DNA of 55,541 nt from Rhizophlyctis rosea (lineage: Eukaryota; Chytridiomycota; Chytridiomycetes; Rhizophlyctidales; Rhizophlyctidaceae), in NCBI GenBank assembly GCA_027596075.1, contig JADGJC010000277.1, positions 1-55,541 of the forward strand, read 5' to 3'. Positions 48,597 through 55,541 of the stretch are shown here, one piece after another (position 1 is the stretch's first letter; each line of letters begins with the position of its first letter). The translations under genes and the position numbers were made by a program. The notes beneath the pieces were generated by a model. The model worked only from the letters and a program-made list of their open reading frames with translations, had not been told where the DNA came from and made no database searches.

Positions 48597-51500
48597 ATGC
48601 AAGGCTGTTCCAAAACAAAAAGAAAGCGAGCTCATGCCCCAAACACTTCTGGACGGCCGACGACAGGTCACAAAACTCAATATCAGTCAAGCACCAACAA
48701 ACACCGCACCAAACGAAGATGTTTGAGTGGAACTTACAACGTAGAGTCTATCCTCGACTCCCGCTTGAATCCGCAGACTGGAGAGAAAGAATACCGGGTG
48801 AAGTGGTATGGATATAGCGTCGATGAAAGCACTTGGGAGCCTGTCAATCATATAGCCAATGTGCAATGGGCCATTGATGACTATGAACGGCAAGTAGTGG
48901 CAAGCGGTTCTAGTGGTGGGGATGTTCGTGGAAAGAGGAAGCAGTCGGTGAAATTTGTGGTGGGTGACTTGCTTTCGATCTGCACACTCTCGCGCATTGG
49001 TTCTTGCGAAAAAGGCTGCCTTCATCACAAGGCGATGCACGCTCTTACATACAGTTGATGTTTAGGAAACGGACAACCTCGATGAAGCATCTGTACCAAC
49101 AGAACTATCCGCAAGCGGTCCCTCGATCCTACCGTCGGATACCACATTGAGTGAAGATTCGAGCAAGTCAGACGACAGTTTTGATGGGAACGTACCCGCC
49201 GAAATGCTGCATAGGGCTTTGATATGTGACGCATCTCAATACAGTTTGGTGAGAGTTTTGCGCTCAGTCACTCACCACTCCTGTTCGACTGAAGTCACCC
49301 TCTAACATATTTTGAATGTACCCAAGACGACGGACGCACGGCAGGAGGAGCCATTTGTGAATGGGATGTCTCTGATCAAATCCAAGGATGCGATTAAGTT
49401 GGAGGATATTACGTTTTATTGGTTGGGTACAGAGTGTGAGACGAATGATTCTCCAGTCAGCTCTGAAGTGGACGATATGGGGTTTATGGAGGTTCGTTGA
49501 TTGATGTGGTGAGAGATCGTGACCTGCAATCTCGTAGACGTCAAACTCACGTGTTGTGTTTTCCAAACTGGTAGGCTGTTCCAGATACCCCACTTGAAGA
49601 GGAAGCGGCTCCAGAAAGTAAATATACCTGCCGTGACTGCGAGGCCACTTCGGCATCTAGCTGGCATTGGGCGTTGAACCGAGCGTTCCGGTTGTGCCAT
49701 GCTTGCTATATGTATCATAGAAAGCATGGCGTATATCGGGGGCCACTTCGTGACAGTATCCTACCGTCTCCCACCCGGTCAACAAGTGAAATTCAGTGCG
49801 CCGATTGCGGAACTACATCGACTTCGCGATGGTTTTGGACGCCGGACAGAAACTACAGATTGTGTAATGCTTGTTATCAACATCATGACAAAAAAGGCAA
49901 ATACCGCGGATCACTCCAAATGCAAGTACAAGCTGAATCTGGCTCTCAAAAGCTTCGCGTATCGCCCCAAGAGGTAGGTGGCAAGGTGGCTCCTTTCGTT
50001 ATTTCTGATCAGATGACTGAAACTGGTCTTCGCACAGAAATCCACCACAGCTTCTGTTAAGCCGAGTACGGCGGCTGTTGAGGATGCCCACGAGAGGGAC
50101 AAAGCTCCCTCCAAAGGCGAGCGTGGCTGCTCTGATTGTAGGATTTGCGCATCCACCCGGGAAGGAGGGCTTGATAAAGAATCGTTGATTCTATGTGCTG
50201 CTTGCCGCGAGATGCTTGATAACTTTGAAGTGCTGCCTCTGGCGGAGCTTTCTCCTCCTTACAACGATGATGCCATTGATGACGCAATTCTCGTGAGTAA
50301 CATCATTTTTGTCATTATGCAATGCATCAAGCTGAACATTTCATGTCGCGATAATGTCAGGATGAGGGTTCGTTGCTGTTGGCGAGTCAAGGAAGCGTTG
50401 CGGCAGAAAAGATCATACAACCATCGATCGCCAACGCACCCAATAATTTTCAATCAACTCAGAACAATGATGATTTGGACGACAGCGACTTCGCGCCGGT
50501 GGAGTGCATACTGGGTTGCCGCATCGAGTTTGGGCAGCGACATTATCTTGTGAAATGGGTAAGTGTCCTAACGTTGCATCATTCCGGGAGGCGGCACTGA
50601 CCCATTCTCTACTAGGAGGATAATCACGAGACGCGATGGGTGCACGAGGAGGAAATGGAAGATTGCGACGAGTTGATTGCCGAATGGGAAAATACCAAGC
50701 TGCAACGGCCGTCAACGGCAAAGCCATCCCACAGTCGTTCCGCAATCAAATCCGCAGAAACATCTGCATCGTCATCGCCTGCTTCGCGGAGCTCAGGGAA
50801 TGAGTTTGATGTGAAGTGTATTTTGGACTCCCAGACTGGAGCGGAGGGAGAAAGATCGTTTTTGGTATGGTGGGATGGCTTTCCCGTTGAAGAAAGCACC
50901 TGTGAGTGATCCGAGCGAAGTATCGTATTGCTTGACTCGGAATCGGAGGATGTTGAATGATTTAGTTTAGGGGAACCTGAACAGAATCTGCAGAATTCTC
51001 TCCCAGCCTTGGAGTCGTTTTGGAAGTTGAAGGCAATACCCCCAGTGTTGAAGAAGTACATGAACATCCATCGAAAGCCTTCAGACAGGGTGAGCACTTT
51101 CATGTAATTTTCGCCAGTTTGGGAATCCGTCCTGACTGTGTGAATTGGGGTAGTTGAGCTGGCCGACTGCCACCAAAACTGGCCCACGCATCACAGATGA
51201 CTCTTTGCCGGGCGCTTTCTTCGCGACTAAGAAGAGCAAACACCCGCTTACCTACAGATGGGTCAGTCACAGCTGGCACATTCAACCGTCCCTCCTCCCC
51301 GGCGCCGGCCTCGGCCTTTTCACCCTGTACGACATCCCCGCCGGTTCCTTCATTGGAGTCTACGAAGGGCACCGCCATCGAGGAACAAAGCAAAACTTCA
51401 AACGCAAAGACGGATCAATTGGTGTCCGAACGAAGCCCCTGTCTGCTCAAATGCAGGACCGCATTTTCCAGATCCCGGGCGGAGGGTCGTTGGTTCCCGA

Positions 51501-51699
51501 CGGGAAGAACGTGCTGCAGTACATGAACACCAGCGGCGTGAGGGTGGAGGGACGAGGGTTTTTCAAGATTCCACAGAATAATAACGTTATGTGGTTGTTT
51601 GATGGGTCGTATGGGTGGGTCCCCGCTTGTTATGCATTGAGAGATATCAAAGCTGGAGAAGAGCTTCTGGCTGATTATGGGGACATGTATAAGCTTTGA
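48597..51699 (+). CDS. Chromodomain (x3) - GATA-like zinc finger (x3) - SET domain protein, putative lysine methyltransferase
   Basis: Predicted nuclear chromatin protein. Nine exons all join in phase: 48597-48959, 49066-49248, 49327-49491, 49575-49973, 50038-50292, 50361-50558, 50616-50901, 50971-51089 and 51154-51699, giving 837 residues. Chromodomain 1 (47-98) has YNVESILDS, YRVKWYGY and STWEP. Zinc fingers 1 and 2 (256-281, 312-337) are C-x2-C-x18-C-x2-C with the GATA-type end LCHAC/LCNAC; finger 3 (401-426) keeps the cysteines but loses the core Trp. Chromodomain 2 (about 501-550) is divergent. Chromodomain 3 (about 584-630) has FDVKCILDSQ and FLVWWDGF. SET (about 690-837) has LLPGAGLGLFTLYDIPAGSF and ends GEELLADYGDMYKL. 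The canonical NHSC motif is replaced by QYMNTSG with a following NNN, as in PR/SET proteins, and there is no post-SET cysteine cluster. Substrate is unknown. The single-gene model rests on phase and similar domain repeats, not on RNA evidence. Confidence 0.85.
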
Positions 51700-52785
51700 T
51701 GTAACTTTCATACATGTACTGAATGATACCCGTGCATACATGGGGAATTTTCTGAAAACCCGTATCCCTTTTGATGCGATTGGTTCCCACATATGATGAA
51801 AGCCACACCCAAATTATATTTTGGTGTAGTGTCTCACGCAACGTTGATTTTTGTTTCTTTGAAAATACACATTGTTGGACCGGTCAAGCGTCACGCCTCT
51901 TCTCGCCAGTGGTTTTCCTGCCCACTCAGCCATCCTCTTACTCGAGGGTGGACTTGTGAGATTCTCCATGAGCTTGAGCCCATTCCTCATAGGCTTGGGA
52001 CTGTTCACTTCACTGAGAGGCTCCCACATAAACTCCCATGGGATAGTGTGCCTATGTAAAAGATGTGGAAGCACAATAATCGGGGATTGGGAATAAGTAT
52101 GCAGTTGATGGACAATGCAGAACTGAATATGACGAACAGAAAGCACAGAATAACAAGTATTGGCCTGCCAGCCAGGGTATGTAAACCCAAAGAATAAGTC
52201 GGGGGAACTAGGCAAGTGTCGCTAAGTGCTAAATAGCTTTGTTCAAAGGTGCAGAAAGTTGACTAGAGAATTCTAAGTCGGAAACTGACTGACCTCCCCG
52301 ATGCCCTTGACAGAGGGGGCTGTTTATGAACAGAGTCAGCTCACAGAAAGTACATACAAACAACTCTAAACTATACACTCCCACTATCTTACTAATTTAG
52401 AGCATCGGCAAGGGATGGTGTGATATCGGAGAACCAATGAAATGCTTCCAAGTGCCGGTGACATGTCGGGGCTGTGCTGAATTCCGATGGTGTGTTGATC
52501 GTCATTCAATGAAAGCAGTCCAGGATGGTGAGATGTTGTCATTGGGTGACTTGTGTGTTGGCAAAGTTGGAGACAGGGGCGATGGAAGGGATAAAGTGTA
52601 TAGGAGGAGGTTCACAGGTGCCAATGGGTGGCTACGATCAGACTGCAAACCATGATGGCAGGAACAATGGGCCCTTGCCACTGATGGAGTGACCGATAAA
52701 TGTGTCGGAGGGATCTAAACTACTATTCGATCTAATACTAAGAGTTCCATAACGTGCCATGAAAATTGAAGAATTTATTGTCTCT

Positions 52786-52860
52786 AGCCCACACGGCATA
52801 ATGGTCAGTCATCGGCTTAGCGATCCGATGGTTGGGGGTTCAATTCTTGGCGGGGTCGCT
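52786..52860 (+). tRNA. tRNA-like Pol III unit, degenerate (possible anticodon AGC)
   Basis: The sequence has an A-box-like GGCATAATGGTCAGTC and a B-box GGTTCAATTC at tRNA spacing, and a strong hairpin CATCGG..CCGATG in the anticodon position. A TTTTT run just after 52859 suits Pol III termination. Its general look is that of an Arg-type tRNA, though the loop would read AGC (Ala). The T stem pairs poorly and I could not pair the acceptor stem, so this is more likely a tRNA pseudogene or tRNA-derived repeat head than a working tRNA. Confidence 0.4.
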
Positions 52861-52912
52861 TTTTGGTATTTGATTAAGGGAAGCGTAATGGCTGCGTCAA
52901 TGATCCCAAGGC

Positions 52913-52940
52913 AGGGTGAATGAGAAAGGGTGAATGAGAA
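52913..52940. repeat. Perfect tandem duplication, 2 x 14 bases
   Basis: AGGGTGAATGAGAA is repeated twice without a gap, about 50 bases downstream of the tRNA-like unit. Confidence 0.9.
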
Positions 52941-53511
52941 CCTTGAGTGAGAGACAGGGTCTATCTACCTAGAGTTAGGTGTACGGCTCCCAGACAGCGC
53001 ATCGCCTCAGGTTGTAAAGGTACCATCCGATGTTCACGTAGGTCGGAGTCGACAGAGACACGTCGCAGCACATGCTTTTGTTGAATCTGATGAGTTGTTT
53101 TGTTGGAGGTGTCAGCAATCAGAGTCGACTGATGTTGGTGTTGTCCGAGAATGGAGGGAATCGGGGAAAGAGGTGGTGGAATGATGGGTATTGCTAAGTC
53201 GGAAACTTTCACACTTCCCTCATCACAAAAAGGTGAGCGACCTCGCGAACAAGAAGGAAAGTCGGGGAATGAAGAATGTATGAGGTTGGATTTGAGCAAG
53301 GCAGGCCAGGGCACAACCCGCTTAGGTTAGGCAAGTTGGGGGAACCAGCTGAGAGCTAGTTCACGCCGACAAAGGTCGGCACCCAGGACTGTTGGTCGGG
53401 AGGGAGGATGTGTTGAACCCAGTCCAGAAGCTCATTGTTGTTGGCGAAGGGTTTGGACTAGAGAAACCTGCTTGAGCGACGAGGGAAAGTCGTGATAGTT
53501 CGTATCGGTGC

Positions 53512-53758
53512 TGTTAGTAGTGACATATTGTACTGCGACATATAACTAGGAGAGCTAGGATAGATCAGATATCAATTCAGGGATCGCCCAAGCCACGCGA
53601 CCACCAAGATTTTCTTCCGCATGATCCGGAATTATGCGGATCTACACACTTGATCAATACAATTGTTTACATATATACTCATGGTATTGTATGGCTATTA
53701 CGAGTCCCATGAAGTTAGTTGAGCTAGTTATTCCCTTAACAGACCTGCGCTATCAACA
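53512..53758 (+). mobile_element. 5' LTR of a retrotransposon
   Basis: The element begins TGTTAG and ends CAACA, giving the terminal TGTT..AACA inverted pair typical of LTRs, and is 247 bases long. It is followed directly by a primer-binding site at 53759. Five bases before it are GGTGC; the matching target duplication would lie beyond the other end and outside the window. The left boundary is chosen from the TGTT end rather than proven. Confidence 0.7.
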
Positions 53759-53770
53759 GGTTATGAGCCC
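53759..53770 (+). other. Primer-binding site for half-tRNA initiator Met
   Basis: GGTTATGAGCCC is complementary to the anticodon-side part of fungal initiator tRNA-Met (GGGCTCATAACC). Priming by a cleaved half of this tRNA is known for copia and Ty5 elements. It abuts the LTR end exactly, as it must for reverse transcription. Confidence 0.75.
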
Positions 53771-53824
53771 CGATCCAGCCTGGTTCAAACTATCGTTTTC
53801 CTCGCAACCGTTTAAGTATCCAAT

Positions 53825-55430
53825 ATGGCCGGTAACAACAGATGCCGCTCTGCTCTACCGACTACACCCGGTAAGTCATCTGCAGAGACTACTGGAGAGT
53901 CCGCCGACACTCGGCGATTCTACGCTTCACCGGGAAAGTTCACTGCGAAGCAGTTCAAAGAACTCAAGGAGGGATGGAAAAAGAGAGTGTCTGGGAGGCG
54001 AGACACGACCACAGAAGCGTCCCCGCTGGTTGGCGAGACTACTGAAAACGACCCCGACCCCTCTCCCACAGTTCCAGGAGCCTGGCAATAAAATGAACCC
54101 CTCGTGACAGAAGACGACACCCAACAGGGTTCCTCTCTCGCAGATTCTCACCGTAACGTAGTCACCCTGCCACGGCGGCGTCGGCCACGGACCCCCTTCC
54201 TTCTACCAACTCGGAACAACAACAAACTAGTAGTTCCACTGTTCTCGAGGACGATACGAGAGAACCTGAGATCATTCCGCAAACACCTAGCAAGAACGAC
54301 GACAACAACGACGAACGTAAAAGTGGGGCGGGCTCTTCGGAGTGGTGGGATGATTTTCAGAAAGAGCAGGCCGATTTCCGTGCTGAGGTTTTCCATCACC
54401 GTCACAGTTTGGCCAAGCACCAGCAGAATGATCGTTCTACCGTACTCAAACATAATGAAGCCATTGAGCAGCAGGGTAGCACCCTGGCACGTCTCGAAGT
54501 CATGATTACAGATGTTCAACAAAACCATGGGCGAACGCCTCGACGCCGTTGGCTGAGACCCGTCCACAGCAGCAGCACCTCCGGAATCGCAGCAAGCTTT
54601 TGAACATCCATGGGTAACATCTGCAAATTCGCAGTATTACACTCCAATGCCAGGTCATCACCATCCCCAACACCATCCACATCCCTGAATGGATGGTCGC
54701 CCACACTTTACGAACCTTTTCAATGCCCAACACCCTTGTGCCCATCCTACCTTCATTCCTCAACCAATTCCTCAACCCCAGTTCTAGGAGTTCTTCCCTC
54801 AACAACCCATAGTGACGTCAGTACACCAACAAGTACCCGTGCAACAAGTACCTCTGCAACAGTACCAACAAGCGGCTGCGCCACTGGTTGAGGAACACCA
54901 TACCGAACAACCCCAGAACTCAGGACCAACGCGTCCAAATTCGCCCGCCCAGTCCGTCGCGAATTCCTCTTTTGGCTTCGTCTCCAAATTGGATCTCAAA
55001 CTTTTCGAATCAATTGTTGCAAAACTACCTCGGTGGAACGGCGCGAACGAACCGGAGAAGCTGTTGGAGTTCATCCAGAAGGTGGATGAATTGAGGGATC
55101 ATGGGGTGACTCTGGGTACCATGAAGGAGGAATATCTGCTTTTGGTCATCAAACAAAATTCATCAAGTTTAGCGGTTATCTAATTCCAAAATCTCTTCTC
55201 GGATGCTAAGAAGAAGCTGGTATTGTGGGTGGTCTGGGAAGTGGACGGCGTCACCAAGACGCCCTTGCGGACACTCCTCATGAAGGAGTATCTCCCCCAC
55301 GACTACGCGATGCGCGTCGCCCGTCGTTTGCAAAATATGCGGTCCAGTCAGTTTAAGACTCTGGCTGATTTTACAAGGATGCGGACCTAGGACGCGTTCA
55401 GTAGTTCGGACGTGTCACGTGATTGATTTG
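53825..55430 (+). pseudogene. Retrotransposon gag region, disrupted by stops and frameshifts
   Basis: The first open part (53825-54091) starts MAGNNRCRSALPTTPGKSS and is basic (GKFTAKQFKELKEGWKKR). A second part in another frame (about 54205-54560) is charged and helical (SSEWWDDFQKEQADFRAEVF). A third (54812-55183) has the capsid-like stretch LPRWNGANEPEKLLEFIQKV, and a fourth (about 55190-55390) has KEYLPHDYAMRVARRLQNM. The order and composition (basic, Gln/Pro-rich, then capsid helices) fit a Gag polyprotein. At least two frame changes and a TAA at 54089 separate the parts, so the copy is dead. No protease, reverse transcriptase or integrase is visible before the window ends. Confidence 0.65.
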
Positions 55431-55478
55431 ATAGATAAACATGTGACTGATTTATTAGCTTAGGCAGGATCACGTGAC
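55414..55478. repeat. Inverted repeat with CACGTG cores, possible start of another LTR
   Basis: GTCACGTGAT at 55414-55423 and its exact reverse complement ATCACGTGAC at 55469-55478 are separated by 45 bases. The first copy is preceded by TG (TGTCACGTGA), a common LTR start, and it directly follows the last gag-like residues. It could mark a second element inserted into the gag, or a regulatory cluster of E-box-like sites; the window ends too soon to tell. Confidence 0.45.
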
Positions 55479-55541
55479 CCTTATGTAATCACGTCGATCG
55501 CTTACGTGTTTTTCTGTCGCACATGTGCCACCTTGAGTGAC
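55431..55541. other. Window end, no gene identified
   Basis: The last 110 bases hold further CACGT-type motifs (ATCACGTCGATCG near 55490, TTACGTG near 55503) and no coding frame that I can support. Confidence 0.4.

Larger units (their letters stand above)
51700..53511. other. Gene-poor, repeat-containing region
   Basis: About 1.8 kb downstream of the SET gene with no supported protein. Open frames up to 133 codons show no family features. It contains a tRNA-like unit at 52786-52860 and a 2 x 14-base tandem repeat at 52913-52940. It also has a short inverted pair CTCTAAA / TTTAGAG near 52364-52403 and a 13-base string (CTAAGTCGGAAAC) that occurs near 52273 and again near 53193. It borders an LTR at 53512. 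Confidence 0.5.

Noticed and set aside
51814..52215. 133-codon open frame on the minus strand
   Set aside because: No family motif, no ordered composition, and surrounded by repeat-like DNA. It could be a relic but cannot be supported.
1..55541. CRISPR arrays, bacterial operons or ribosome-binding sites
   Set aside because: No regularly spaced direct repeats of CRISPR size exist, and the genes are spliced eukaryotic genes.

Overview
The window reads as nuclear DNA of an intron-rich fungus using the standard genetic code. Nearly every gene is broken by short introns (about 50-120 bases, GT..AG) and intergenic spaces are small. A zoosporic fungus (Chytridiomycota or a relative) fits best: there is a tiny-macrocysts-type (TmcB-like) multi-pass membrane protein of the kind common in chytrids, a SLIP-GC-like large GTPase that is unusual in Dikarya, and a complex I assembly factor. 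The species cannot be named from the sequence alone.

Layout. 1-2669 shows no convincing gene. 2670-5313 (-) is a SWI3/RSC8 chromatin-remodelling subunit. 6041-7400 (-) is an unrecognised membrane-associated protein, facing a small doubtful gene at 7656-7980 (+). 8598-12214 (+) is a class 3 lipase with membrane segments and an unusual helical C-terminal half. 12415-14137 (-) is NDUFAF5. 14835-16424 (-) is a secreted GH5 glycosidase. 16740-23180 (-) is the TmcB-like protein. 24070-24702 (-) is a small coiled-coil protein. 26139-31608 (-) is ELP1, divergent from LSM7 (31979-32665, +). 33025-37784 (-) is a SLIP-GC-like GTPase. 38659-43254 (-) is a non-canonical poly(A)/terminal nucleotidyltransferase with a huge disordered N-terminus. 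45034-46597 (+) is an acidic orphan protein, and 46853-47755 (-) is an HSL-type alpha/beta hydrolase. 48597-51699 (+) is a chromatin protein with three chromodomains, three GATA-like zinc fingers and a PR/SET-like methyltransferase domain. From 51700 to the end the DNA is gene-poor and repeat-rich: a tRNA-like Pol III unit, then the 5' end of an LTR retrotransposon (LTR, half-tRNA primer site, decayed gag).

Most genes are independent housekeeping genes: chromatin, tRNA wobble modification through Elongator, mRNA decay or splicing through LSM7, complex I assembly, and RNA tailing. No operon-like logic or defence island is evident. The strongest candidates for something undescribed are the chromo-GATA-SET fusion, the lipase with the helix-hairpin-helix extension, and the SLIP-GC-like GTPase. 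Exon boundaries were worked out by hand from splice signals and reading phase. They are solid for LSM7, the SWI3-like gene, the nucleotidyltransferase, the 45034 gene and the chromo-SET gene, and approximate elsewhere.
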